This document shows, in pieces, positions 36,301 to 49,352 of a stretch of 64,000 nucleotides of DNA. Made by a program: the position numbers and the translations under genes. The stretch lies in contig NW_025963553.1 in assembly GCF_910591885.1 (NCBI RefSeq), positions 744,001-808,000 on the forward strand, written 5' to 3'. Below the pieces are notes generated by a model, which saw only the letters and a list, made by a program, of their open reading frames with translations, did no database searches and was not told the DNA's origin. Source of the DNA: Bombus terrestris. Its lineage: Eukaryota > Arthropoda > Insecta > Hymenoptera > Apidae. Position 1 is the first letter of the stretch; every line of letters starts with the position of its first letter.

Positions 36301-37118
36301 TGGAAATTGTGACCGTTGCTCGCTCGGTCCGCTCGCTCGTAAAAATTTAGTCCAACCTCATATCCGATTCGATACGTTCGCAAATTAGAAATATGTCGCC
36401 ACCATATCGAATAATGAACACAAGATGGATTGGTTTTAGGTTAGGCTATAGTTTTTGAGCGAGCGCAGCGAGCGAGGGACGCGGAGAGGTGTGTCACAAT
36501 CGAATAGTGTGGTACACGGGTACACTGAAATATTCGCACCAGCCCGAGGAGCCGGAAGTCTTTATCCTATTGCCTACTGACAAATGTTTACAGTTCACCA
36601 ATAGTTTCACATAAATAGTACTATTTCCTCATATTACAGTGCAATGTGATTTCCGAAATGGCTGACATAATGAGGTACTAACACGAAATATATGCAAGGC
36701 AATGTAAGGTATATGTATAGCTTGGAAATTGTGACCGTTTCTCGCTCGCTCCGCTCGCTCGTAAAAATTTAGGCCAACCTCACATCCGATCAGACACGTT
36801 CGCAAATTTGAAATAAGTCGCCTCCATGTCGAATGACTAACACAAGAGGGATTGGTTTTAGGTTAGGCTATAGCTTTCGAGCGAGCACGGCGAGCGAGGG
36901 ACGCGGAGAGGTGTGTCACAATCGAACGGTGTGGCACATGGGGACATTGAAATATTCGCACCAGCCCGAGGAGTCAGAGGTCTTTATCCTATTGCCTACT
37001 GACAAATGTTTACAGTTCACCAATAGTTTCGCATAAATAGTACTATTTCCTCATAGTACAGTGCAATGTGATGTCCGAAATAGCTGACAAAATTAGGTAA
37101 TAACACGAAATATATGCT
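33321..37118 (+). repeat. Non-nested remainder of copy A, M80-M88
   Basis: M80 (33321) has GGGTCCCGG and GGCAGGTGGGG. M81 (33743) has the CTCTCTCG arm. M82 (34165) has GCGTGCG. M83 (34587) and M84 (35009) are adjacent near-duplicates with altered hairpin arms. M85 (35431) has GACGGTCGAGGGTCG. M86 (35853) has TTGAGAGAAGTCGCCCCCATTTCG. M87 (36275) has CTCGGTCC and TTTTTGAGCG, foreshadowing the q/t types of Zone III. M88 (36697) has TTAGGCC and a 3' end shared with M65. No non-satellite sequence occurs. Confidence 0.85.
34587..35430 (+). repeat. Monomers M83 and M84 with paired arm substitutions
   Basis: Both have GCACGCTCG in place of GCTCGCTCG in the left arm (T to A at 34632 and 35054). Both have GAGCGTGGG in place of GAGCGAGGG in the right arm (A to T at 34787 and 35209). 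In the predicted stem these positions (phase 46 and 201) face each other, so the pair T-A becomes A-T. A second left-arm change, CTCCTCTCG for CTCCGCTCG, is not compensated. The 9.7-kb duplication carries the same pair to M106 (44334/44489) and M107 (44756/44911). Confidence 0.85.
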
Positions 37119-40100
37119 AGGCAATGTAAGGTATGTGTATAGCTTGGAAATTGCGACCGTTGCTCTCTCGCTCCGCTCGCTTGTAAAAATCCTGACAAAC
37201 CTCACAACCGATCCGACACGTTCGCAAATTCGAAATATGTCGCCTCCATGTCGAATGACTAATGCAAGAGGGATTGGTTTTAAGTTAGGCTATATCTTTC
37301 GAGCGAGCACGGCGGGCGAGGGACGCTTAGAGGTGTGTCACAATCGAACGGTGTGGCACACGGGGACATTGAAATATTCGCACCAGCCCGAGTAGCCGGA
37401 CGTCTTTATCCTATTGCCTACTGACAAATGTTTACAATTTATGAATACTTTCACATAAACAGTACTATTTCCACATACTACAGTGCAATGTGATGTCCGA
37501 AATAGCTGACAAAATTAGGTAATAACACGAAATATATGCTAGGCAATGTAAGGTATGTGTATAGCTTGGAAATTGCGACCGTTGCTCTCTCGCTCCGCTC
37601 GCTTGTAAAAATCCTGACAAACCTCACAACCGATCCGACACGTTCGCAAATTCGAAATATGTCGCCTCCATGTCGAATGACTAATGCAAGAGGGATTGGT
37701 TTTAAGTTAGGCTATAGCCTTCGAGCGAGCACGGCGGGCGAGGGACGCTTAGAGGTGTGTCACAATCGAACGGTGTGGCACACGGGGACATTGAAATATT
37801 CGCACCAGCCCGAGTAGCCGGACGTCTTTATCCTATTGCCTACTCACAAATGTTTACAATTTATGAATACTTTCACATAAACAGTACTATTTCCACATAC
37901 TACAGTGCAATGTGATGTCCGAAATAGCTGACAAAATTAGGTAATAACACGAAATATATGCTAGGCAATGTAAGGTATGTGTATAGCTTGGAAATTGTGA
38001 CCGTTGCTCTCTCGCTCCGCTCGCTTGTAAAAATCCTGTCCAACCTCACAACCGATCCGACACGTTCGCAAATTCGAAATATGTCGCCACCATATCGAAT
38101 AATGAACGCAAGACGGATAGGTTTTCGGTCAGGCTATAGCTTTCGAGCGAGCAGGGCGAGCGAGGGACGCTGAGAGATGTGTCACAATCGAACGGTGTGG
38201 CACATGGGGACATTGAAATATTCGCACCAGCCCGAGTAGCCGGATGTTTTTATCCTATTGCCTACTGACAAATGTTTACAGTTTACCAATAGTTTCACAT
38301 AAGTAGTACTATTTCCACATAGTACAGTGCAATCTGATGTCCGAAATGGCTGACAAAATTAGGTAATAACACGAAATATATGCAAGGCAATATAAGGTAT
38401 ATGTATAGCTTGGAAATTGTGACCGTTGCTCGCTCGCTCCGCTCGCTCGTAAAAATTTAGTCCAACCTCACATCCGATCCGACGCGTACGCCAATTTGAA
38501 ATAAGTCGCCTCCATGTCGAATGCCTAACGCAAGAGGGATTGGTTTTAGGTTAGGCTATAGCTTTCGAGCGAGCAGGGCGAGCGAGGGACGCGGAGAGAT
38601 GTGTCACAATCGAACGGTGTGTCACACCGGGACATTGAAATATTCGCACCAGCCCGAGGAGCCGGAAGTCTTTATCCCATTGCCTACTGACTAATGTTTA
38701 CAGTTCACCAATAGTCTCACACAAATAGTACTATTTCCTCATAGTACAGTGCAATGTGATTTCCGAAATGGCTGACAAAATTGGGTACTAACACGAAATA
38801 TATGCAAGGCAATATAAGGTATATGTATAGCTTGGAAATTGCGACCGTTGCTCGCTCGCTCCGCTCGCTCGTAAAAATTCAGTCCAACCTCACATCCGAT
38901 GCGATACGTTCGCTAATTCGAGATATGTCGTCACCATATCGAATAATGAACGCAAGATGGATTGGTTTTAGGTTAGGCTATAGTTTTCGAGCGAGCGCAG
39001 CGAGCGAGGGACGCGGAGAGGTGTGTCACAATCGAACGGTGTGGCACACGGGGACTTTGAAATATTCCCACCGGCCCGAGTAGCCAGAAGTCTTTATCCT
39101 ATTGCCTACTGACAAATGTTTACAGTTCACCAATAGTTTCACACAAATAGTACTATTTCCTCATAATACAGTGCAATGTGATTTCCGAAATGGCTGACAA
39201 AATTAGGTACTAACACGAAATATATGCAAGGCAATATGAGGTAAATGTATAGCTTGGAAATTGCGACCGTTGCTCGCTCGCTCCGCTCGCTCGTAAAAAT
39301 TTAGTCCAACCTCACATCCGATCCGAAACGTTCGTAGATTTGAAATAAGTCGCCTCCATGTCGAATGACTATCGCAAGAGGGATTGGTTTTAGGTTAGGC
39401 TATAGCTTTCGAGCGAGCGCATCGAGCGAAGGACGCGGAGAGGTGTGTCACATTCGAACGGTGTGGCACATTGGGACATTGAAATAATCGCACCAGCCCG
39501 AGGAGCCAGAAGTCTTTATTCTATTGCCTACTGACAAATGTTTACAGTTCACCAAGAGTTTCACACAAATAGTACTATTTCCTCATAGTGCAGTGCAATG
39601 TGATTTCCGAAATGGCTGACAAAATTTGGTACTAACACGAAATATATGCAAGGCATTAAAAGGTGTATGTATAGCTTGGAAATTGCGACCGTTGCTCGCT
39701 CGCTCCGCTCGCTCGTAAAAATTTAGTCCAACCTCACATCCGATCCGACGCGTTCGCCAATTTGAAATAAGTCGCCTCCATGTCGAATAACTAACGCAAG
39801 AGGGATTGGTTTTAGGTTAGGCTATAGCTTTCGACCGAGCAGGGCGAGCAAGGGACGCGGAGAGATGTGTCACAATCGAACGGTGTGTCACACCGGGACA
39901 TTGAAATATTCGCACCAGCCCGAGGAGCCGGAAGTCTTTATCCCATTGCCTACTGACTAATGTTTACAGTTCACCAATAGTTTCACACAAATAGTACTAT
40001 TTCCTCATAGTACAGTGCAATGTGATTTCCGAAATGGCTGACAAAATTGGGTACTAACACGAAATATATGCAAGGCAATATAAGGTATATGTATAGCTTG

Positions 40101-43100
40101 GAAATTGCGACCGTTGCTCGCTCGCTCCGCTCGCTCGTAAAAATTTAGTCCAACCTCACATCCGATCCGAAACGTTCGCAGATTTGAAATAAGTCGCCTC
40201 CATGTCGACTATCGCAAGAGGGATTGGTTTTAGGTTAGGCTATAGCTTTCGAGCGAGCGCATCGAGCGAGGGACGCGGAGAGGTGTGTCACAATCGAACG
40301 GTGTGGCACACTGGGACATTGAAATAATCGCACCAGCCCGAGGAGCCAGAAGTCTTTATTCTATTGCCTACTGACAAATGTTTACAGTTCACCAATAGTT
40401 TCACATAAATAGTACTATTTCCTCATAGTGCAGTGCAATGTGATGTCCGAAATAGCTGACAAAATTAGGTAATAACACGAAATATATGCTAGGCAATGTA
40501 AGGTATGTGTATAGCTTGGAAATTGCGACCGTTGCTCTCTCGCTCCGCTCGCTTGTAAAAATCCTGACAAACCTCACAACCGATCCGACACGTTCGCAAA
40601 TTCGAAATATGTCGCCTCCATGTCGAATGACTAATGCAAGAGGGATTGGTTTCAAGTTAGGCTATAGCCTTCGAGCGAGCACGGCGGGCGAGGGACGCTT
40701 AGAGGTGTGTCACAATCGAACGGTGTGGCACACGGGGACATTGAAATATTCGCACCAGCCCGAGTAGCCGGACGTCTTTATCCTATTGCCTACTCACAAA
40801 TGTTTACAATTTATGAATACTTTCACATAAACAGTACTATTTCCACATACTACAGTGCAATGTGATGTCCGAAATAGCTGACAAAATTAGGTAATAACAC
40901 GAAATATATGCTAGGCAATGTAAGGTATGTGTATAGCTTGGAAATTGTGACCGTTGCTCTCTCGCTCCGCTCGCTTGTAAAAATCCTGTCCAACCTCACA
41001 ACCGATCCGACACGTTCGCAAATTCGAAATATGTCGCCACCATATCGAATAATGAACGCAAGACGGATAGGTTTTCGGTCAGGCTATAGCTTTCGAGCGA
41101 GCAGGGCGAGCGAGGGACGCTGAGAGATGTGTCACAATCGAACGGTGTGGCACATGGGGACATTGAAATATTCGCACCAGCCCGAGTAGCCGGATGTTTT
41201 TATCCTATTGCCTACTGACAAATGTTTACAGTTTACCAATAGTTTCACATAAGTAGTACTATTTCCACATAGTACAGTGCAATCTGATGTCCGAAATGGC
41301 TGACAAAATTAGGTAATAACACGAAATATATGCAAGGCAATATAAGGTATATGTATAGCTTGGAAATTGTGACCGTTGCTCGCTCGCTCCGCTCGCTCGT
41401 AAAAATTTAGTCCAACCTCACATCCGATCCGACGCGTACGCCAATTTGAAATAAGTCGCCTCCATGTCGAATGCCTAACGCAAGAGGGATTGGTTTTAGG
41501 TTAGGCTATAGCTTTCGAGCGAGCAGGGCGAGCGAGGGACGCGGAGAGATGTGTCACAATCGAACGGTGTGTCACACCGGGACATTGAAATATTCGCACC
41601 AGCCCGAGGAGCCGGAAGTCTTTATCCCATTGCCTACTGACTAATGTTTACAGTTCACCAATAGTCTCACACAAATAGTACTATTTCCTCATAGTACAGT
41701 GCAATGTGATTTCCGAAATGGCTGACAAAATTGGGTACTAACACGAAATATATGCAAGGCAATATAAGGTATATGTATAGCTTGGAAATTGCGACCGTTG
41801 CTCGCTCGCTCCGCTCGCTCGTAAAAATTCAGTCCAACCTCACATCCGATGCGATACGTTCGCTAATTCGAGATATGTCGTCACCATATCGAATAATGAA
41901 CGCAAGATGGATTGGTTTTAGGTTAGGCTATAGTTTTCGAGCGAGCGCAGCGAGCGAGGGACGCGGAGAGGTGTGTCACAATCGAACGGTGTGGCACACG
42001 GGGACTTTGAAATATTCCCACCGGCCCGAGTAGCCAGAAGTCTTTATCCTATTGCCTACTGACAAATGTTTACAGTTCACCAATAGTTTCACACAAATAG
42101 TACTATTTCCTCATAATACAGTGCAATGTGATTTCCGAAATGGCTGACAAAATTAGGTACTAACACGAAATATATGCAAGGCAATATGAGGTAAATGTAT
42201 AGCTTGGAAATTGCGACCGTTGCTCGCTCGCTCCGCTCGCTCGTAAAAATTTAGTCCAACCTCACATCCGATCCGAAACGTTCGTAGATTTGAAATAAGT
42301 CGCCTCCATGTCGAATGACTATCGCAAGAGGGATTGGTTTTAGGTTAGGCTATAGCTTTCGAGCGAGCGCATCGAGCGAAGGACGCGGAGAGGTGTGTCA
42401 CATTCGAACGGTGTGGCACATTGGGACATTGAAATAATCGCACCAGCCCGAGGAGCCAGAAGTCTTTATTCTATTGCCTACTGACAAATGTTTACAGTTC
42501 ACCAAGAGTTTCACACAAATAGTACTATTTCCTCATAGTGCAGTGCAATGTGATTTCCGAAATGGCTGACAAAATTTGGTACTAACACGAAATATATGCA
42601 AGGCATTAAAAGGTGTATGTATAGCTTGGAAATTGCGACCGTTGCTCGCTCGCTCCGCTCGCTCGTAAAAATTTAGTCCAACCTCACATCCGATCCGACG
42701 CGTTCGCCAATTTGAAATAAGTCGCCTCCATGTCGAATAACTAACGCAAGAGGGATTGGTTTTAGGTTAGGCTATAGCTTTCGAGCGAGCAGGGCGAGCA
42801 AGGGACGCGGAGAGATGTGTCACAATCGAACGGTGTGTCACACCGGGACATTGAAATATTCGCACCAGCCCGAGGAGCCGGAAGTCTTTATCCCATTGCC
42901 TACTGACTAATGTTTACAGTTCACCAATAGTTTCACACAAATAGTACTATTTCCTCATAGTACAGTGCAATGTGATTTCCGAAATGGCTGACAAAATTGG
43001 GTACTAACACGAAATATATGCAAGGCAATATAAGGTATATGTATAGCTTGGAAATTGCGACCGTTGCTCGCTCGCTCCGCTCGCTCGTAAAAATTTATTC

Positions 43101-46100
43101 CAACCTCACATCCGATCCGACGCGTTCGCCAATTTGAAATAAGTCGCCTCCATGTCGAATAACTAACGCAAGAGGGATTGGTTTTAGGTTAGGCTATAGC
43201 TTTCGAGCGAGCACGGCGAGCGAGGGTCCCGGAGAGGTGTGTCACAATCGAACGGTGTGGCAGGTGGGGACATTGAAATATTCGCACCAGCCCGAGTAGC
43301 CGGAAGTCTTTATCCTATTGCCTACTGACAAATGTTTACAGTTTACCAATAGTTTCACATAAGTAGTACTATTTCCTCATAGTGCAGTGCAATGTGTTTT
43401 CCGAAATGGCTGACAAAATTGGGTACTAACACGAAATATATGCAAGGCAATGTAAGGTATGTGTATAGCTTGGAAATTGCGACCGTTGCTCTCTCGCTCC
43501 GCTCGCTTGTAAAAATCCTGACAAACCTCACAACCGATCCGACACGTTCGCAAATTCGAAACATGTCTCCACCATATCGAATAATGAACGCAAGAGGGAT
43601 TGGTTTTAGGTTAGGCTATAGTTTTCGAGCGAGCACGGCGAGCGAGGGAAGCGGAGATGTGTGTCACAATCGAACTGTGTGGCACATGGGGACATTGAAT
43701 TATTCGCACCAGCCCTAGGAGCCGGAAGTCTTTATCCTATTGCCTACTGACAAATGTTCACAGTTTACCAATAGTTTCGCATAAATAGTACTATTTCCAT
43801 ATAGTACAGTGCAATCTGATGTCCGAAATGGCTGACAAAATTAGGTACTAACAAGAAATATATGCAAGGCAATATAAGGTATATGTATAGCTTGGAAATT
43901 GCGACCGTTGCTCGCTCGCTCCGCTCGCTCGTAAAAATTTAGTCCAACCTCACATCCGATGCGATACTTTCGCAAATTCGAAATATGTCGCCACCATATC
44001 GAATAATGAACGCAAGATGGATTGGTTTTAGGTTAGGCTATAGTTTTCGAGCGAGCGCAGCGTGCGAGGGACGCGGAGAGGTGTGTCACAATCGAACGGT
44101 GTGGCACACGGGGAGATTGAAATATTCGCACCAGCCCGAGGAGCCGGAAGTCTTTATCCCATTGCCTACTGACAAATGTTTACAGTTCACCAATAGTTTC
44201 ACACAAATAGTACAATTTCCCCACAGTACAGAGCAATGTGATTTCCTAAATGGCTGACAATGTTAGGTACTAACACGAAATATATGCAAGGCAATATAAG
44301 GTATACGTATAGCTAGGTAATTGTGACCGTTGCACGCTCGCTCCTCTCGCTCGTAAAAATTTAGTCCAACCTCACATCCGATAAGAGACGTTCGCTAATT
44401 CGAGATATGTCGCCACCATATCGAATAATGAACGCAAGATGGATTGGCTTTAGGTTAGGCTATAGCTTTCGAGCGAGCACGGCGAGCGTGGGACGCGGAG
44501 AGGTGTGTCACAATCGAACGGTGTGTCACACCGGGACATTGAAATATTCGCACCAGCCCGAGGAGCCGGAAGTCTTTATCCCATTGCCTACTGACAAATG
44601 TTTACAGTTCACCAATAGTTTCACACAAATAGTACAATTTCCTCACAGTACAGTGCAATGTGATTTCCTAAATGGCTGACAATGTTAGGTACTAACACGA
44701 AATATATGCAAGGCAATATAAGGTATATGTATAGCTAGGAAATTGTGACCGTTGCACGCTCGCTCCTCTCGCTCGTAAAAATTTAGTCCAACCTCACATC
44801 CGATGCGAGACGTTCGCTAATTCGAGATATGTCGCCACCATATCGAATAATGAACGCAAGATGGATTGGCTTTAGGTTAGGCTATAGCTTTCGAGCGAGC
44901 ACGGCGAGCGTGGGACGCTGAGAGGTGTGTCACAATCGAACGGTGTGGCACACGGGGACATTGAAGTATTCGCACCAGCCCGAGGAGCCGGAAGTCTTTA
45001 TCCCATTGCCTACTGACAAATGTTTACAGTTCACCAATAGTTTCACACAAATAGTACAATTTCCTCACAGTACAGTGCAATGTGATTTCCGAAATGGCTG
45101 ACAACGTTAGGTACTAACACGAAATATATGCAAGGCAATATAAGGTATATGTATAGCTTGGAAATTGTGACCGTTGCTCGCTCGCTTCGCTCGCTCGTAA
45201 AAATTTAGTCCAACCTCACATCCGATCCGACACGTTCGCAAATTTGAAATAAGTCGCCTCCATGTCGAATGACTAACGCAAGAGGGATTGGCTTTAGGTT
45301 AGGCTATAGCTTTCGAGCGAGCACGACGGTCGAGGGTCGCGGAGAGGTGTGTCACAATCGAACGTTGTGGCACACGGGGATATTGAAATATTCGCACCAG
45401 CCCGAGGAGCCGGAAGTTTTTATCCTATTGCCTACTGACAAATGTTTACAGTTCACCAATAGTTTCACACAAATAGTACTATTTCCACATAGTACAGTGC
45501 AATCTGATGTCCGAAATGGCTGACAAAATTAGGTACTAACAAGAAATATATGCAAGGCAATATAAGGTATATGTATAGCTTGGAAATTGCGACCGTTGCT
45601 CGCTCGCTCCGCCCGCTCGTAAAAATTTAGTCCAACCTCACATCCGATCCGACACGTTCGCAAATTTGAGAGAAGTCGCCCCCATTTCGAATGACTAACG
45701 CTAGAGGGATTGGTTTTAGGTTAGGCTATAGCTTTCGAGCGAGTAGGGCGAGCGAGGGACGCGGAGAGATGTGTCACAATCGAACGGTGTGGCACACCGG
45801 GACATTGAAATATTCGCACCAGCCCGAGGAGCCGGAAGTATTTATCCCATTGCCTACTGACAAATGTTTACAGTTCACCAATAGTTTCACACAAATAGTA
45901 CTATTTCCTCATATTACAGTGCAATGTGATTTCCGAAATGGCTGACATAATTAGGTACTAACACGAAATATATGCAAGGCAATGTAAGGTATATGTATAG
46001 CTTGGAAATTGTGACCGTTGCTCGCTCGGTCCGCTCGCTCGTAAAAATTTAGTCCAACCTCATATCCGATTCGATACGTTCGCAAATTAGAAATATGTCG

Positions 46101-46763
46101 CCACCATATCGAATAATGAACACAAGATGGATTGGTTTTAGGTTAGGCTATAGTTTTTGAGCGAGCGCAGCGAGCGAGGGACGCGGAGAGGTGTGTCACA
46201 ATCGAATAGTGTGGTACACGGGTACACTGAAATATTCGCACCAGCCCGAGGAGCCGGAAGTCTTTATCCTATTGCCTACTGACAAATGTTTACAGTTCAC
46301 CAATAGTTTCACATAAATAGTACTATTTCCTCATATTACAGTGCAATGTGATTTCCGAAATGGCTGACATAATGAGGTACTAACACGAAATATATGCAAG
46401 GCAATGTAAGGTATATGTATAGCTTGGAAATTGTGACCGTTTCTCGCTCGCTCCGCTCGCTCGTAAAAATTTAGGCCAACCTCACATCCGATCAGACACG
46501 TTCGCAAATTTGAAATAAGTCGCCTCCATGTCGAATGACTAACACAAGAGGGATTGGTTTTAGGTTAGGCTATAGCTTTCGAGCGAGCACGGCGAGCGAG
46601 GGACGCGGAGAGGTGTGTCACAATCGAACGGTGTGGCACATGGGGACATTGAAATATTCGCACCAGCCCGAGGAGTCAGAGGTCTTTATCCTATTGCCTA
46701 CTGACAAATGTTTACAGTTCACCAATAGTTTCGCATAAATAGTACTATTTCCTCATAGTGCAG
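37062..46763 (+). repeat. 23-monomer (9702 bp) segmental block, copy B
   Basis: M89 (37119) to M111 (46399) reproduce copy A in order, including its nested seven-monomer duplication (37541-40490 and 40491 to about 43096), the 418-bp monomer M96, and the single-base differences between the nested parts (GACCGAGC at 39833 versus GAGCGAGC at 42783). At the right end M111 follows M88 until the last ~60 bases. There it goes to GATTTCCGAAATGGCTGCC, where M88 has GATGTCCGAAATAGCTGAC, which marks the block end near 46763. The only nearby difference I found is TAGTACAG (37055) versus TAGTGCAG (46757), at the junction itself. Confidence 0.93.
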
Positions 46764-46820
46764 TGCAATGTGATTTCCGAAATGGCTGCCAAGGTTAGGT
46801 ACTAACACGAAATATATGCA

Positions 46821-48088
46821 AGGCAATATAAGGTATATGTATAGCTTGGAAATTGTGACCGTTGATCGCTCGCTCCGCCCGCTCGTAAAAATTTAGTCCA
46901 ACCTCACATCCGATCCGACACGTTCGCAAATTTGAAATAAGTCGCCTCCATGTCGAATGACTAACGCAAGAGGGATTGGTTTTAGGTTAGGCTATAGCTT
47001 TCGAGCGAGCACGGTGAGCGAGGGACGCGGAGAGGTGTGTCACAATCGAACGGTGTGGCACACAGGGGATATTGAAATATTCGCACCAGCCCGAGGAGCC
47101 GGAGGTCTTTATCCTATTGCCTACTGACAAATGTTTACAATTTATGAATACTGTCACATAAACAGTACTATTTCCATATAATACAGTGCAATGTGATGTC
47201 CGAAACAGCTGACAAAATTAGGTAATAACACGAAATATATGCTAGGCAATGTAAGGTATGTGTATAGCTTGGAAATTGTGACCGTTGCTCTCTCGCTCCG
47301 CTCGCTTGTAAAAATCCTGTCCAACCTCACATCCGATCCGACACGTTCGCAAATTTGAAATAAGTCGCATCCATGTCGAATGACTAACGCAAGAGGGATT
47401 GGTTTTACGTTAGGCTATAGCTTTCGAGCGAGCAGGGCGAGCGAGAGACGCGTAAAGGTGTGTCACAATCCAACGGTTTGGCACATAAGGACATTGAAAT
47501 ATTCGCACCAGCCCGAGGAGCCGGAGGTCTTTATCCTATTGCCTACTGACAAATGTTTACAGTTCACCAATAGTTTCACATAAATAGTACTATTTCCTCA
47601 TAGTACATTGCAATGTGATTTCCGAAATGGCTGACATAATTAGGTACTAACACGAAATATATGCAAGGCAATATAAGGTATATGTATAGCTTGGAAATTG
47701 TGTCCGTTGCTCGCTCGCTCCGCTCGCTTGTAAAAATCCTGTCCAACCTCACATCCGATCCGACACGTTCGCAAATTTGAAATAAGTCGCTTCCATGTCG
47801 AATGACTAACGCAAGAGGGCTTGGTTTTAGGTTACGGCTATAGCTTTCGAGAGAGCGCAGCGATCGAGGGACGCGGAGAGGTGTGTGACAATCGAACGGT
47901 GTGGCACACGGGGACATTGAAATATTCGCACCAGCCCGAGGAGCCGGAAGTCTTTATCCTATTGCCTACTGACAAATGTTTACAGTTCACCAATAGTTTC
48001 ACATAAATAGTACTATTTCCTCATAGTACAGTGCAATGTGATTTCCGAAATGGCTGACAAAATTAGGTACTAACACGAAATATATGCA
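46821..48088 (+). repeat. Transition monomers M112-M114
   Basis: M112 (46821) is 423 bp, with an extra base in CACACAGGGG (47065) and a CAATTTATGAATACTGTC end. M113 (47244) begins after ATATGCT and has the CTCTCTCG arm. M114 (47666) is 423 bp because of an inserted C in GGTTACGGC (about 47835). It also carries GAGAGAGCGCAGCGATCG in the right arm. These monomers separate the 9.7-kb blocks from the p-w subfamilies and introduce the plus-one length class that becomes frequent to the right. Confidence 0.82.
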
Positions 48089-49352
48089 AGGCAATATAAG
48101 CTATATGTATAGCTTCGAAATTGCGACCGTTGCTCGCCCGGTCCGCTCGCTCGTAAAAATTTAGTCCAACCTCATATCCGATTCGATATGTTCGCAAATT
48201 CGAAATATATCGCCACCATATCGAATAATGAACGCAAGATGGATTGGTTTTAGGTTAGGCTATAGCTTTCGAGCGAGCACGGCGAGCGAGGGACGCGGAG
48301 AGGTGTCACAATCGAACGGTGTGGCACACAGGGGACATTGAAATATTCGCACCAGCCCGAGGAGCCGGAGGTCTTTATCCTATTGCCTACTGACAAATGT
48401 TTTCAGTTTACCAATTGTTTCACATAAATAGTACTATTTCCAAATAGTACGGTGCAATCTGATGACCGAAATGGCTGACAAAATAAGGTACTAACACGAA
48501 ATATATGCAAGACAATATAAGGTGTATGTATAGCTTGGAAATTGTAACCGTTGCTCGCTCGGTTCGCTCGCTCGTAAAAATTTAGTCCAACCTCATATCC
48601 GATTCGATACGTTCGCAAATTCGAAATATGTCGCCACCATATCGAATAATGAACACAGGATGGATTGGTTTTAGGTTAGGCTATAGTTTTTGAGCGAGCG
48701 CAGCGAGCGAGGGACGCGGAGAGGTGTGTCACAATCGAATTGTGTGGTACACGGGTACATTGAAATATTCGCACCAGCCCGAGGAGCCGGAGGTCTTTAT
48801 CCTATAGCCTACTGACAAATGTTTACAGTTCACCAATAGTTTCACATAAATAGTACTATTTCCTCATAGTACAGTGCAATGTGATTTCCGAAATGGCAGA
48901 CGTAATTAGGTACTAACACGAAATATATGCAAGGCAATGTAAGGTATATGCATAGCTTGGAAATTGTGACCGTTGCTCGCTCGCTCCGCTCGCTCGTAAA
49001 AATTTAGGCCAACCTCACATCCGATGCGACACGTTCGCAAATTTGAAATAAGTCGCCTCCATGTCGAATGACTAACACAAGAGGGATTGGTTTTAGGTTA
49101 GGCTATAGCTTTCGAGCGAGCACGGCGAGCGAGGGACGCGGAGAGGTGTCACAATCGAACGGTGTGGCACACAGGGGACATTGAAGTATTCGCACCAGCC
49201 CGAGGAGCCGGAGGTCTTTATCCTATTGCCTACTGACAAATGTTTTCAGTTTACCAATTGTTTCACATAAATAGTACTATTTCCAAATAGTACGGTGCAA
49301 TCTGATGACCGAAATGGCTGACAAAATAAGGTACTAACACGAAATATATGCA
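48089..49352 (+). repeat. p-q-r' group, M115-M117
   Basis: M115 (p, 48089) has AAGCTATATG, AGCTTCG, GCCCGGTCC and ATATATCGCC. M116 (q, 48510) has AGACAAT, TTGTAACC, CGGTTCGC, TTTTTGAGCG and CCTATAGCC. M117 (48932) starts as r (TGCATAGC, TTAGGCC) but has the end of p (AGGTGTCAC, CACACAGGGG, GTTTTCAG). M115 and M117 are 421 bp, each with a 2-bp loss and a 1-bp gain. M116-M117 and M118-M119 are 843 bp apart. Confidence 0.82.

Larger units (their letters stand above)
27360..37061 (+). repeat. 23-monomer (9702 bp) segmental block, copy A
   Basis: Every monomer from M66 (27417) to M88 (36697) has a counterpart 9702 bp downstream, M89 to M111. The unit length equals 23 monomers less the 4-bp deletion in M73. 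In the stretches I compared directly, rare markers agree base for base: GCGTACGCC (28793 and 38495), GGGTCCCGG (33523 and 43225), GCACGACGGTCG (35620 and 45322) and AATAGTGTGGTACAC (36503 and 46205). The left boundary is placed in the last ~60 bases of M65, where M65 and M88 converge. The exact base is uncertain by tens of bases. Confidence 0.93.

Noticed and set aside
48469..48486. CTGATGA followed closely by CGAAA, resembling hammerhead ribozyme core pieces
   Set aside because: Only two bases separate the two boxes, so no stem II can form. Most monomers read CTGATGT or GTGATTT here, and the CTGATGA form is a single change in a few Zone III monomers.
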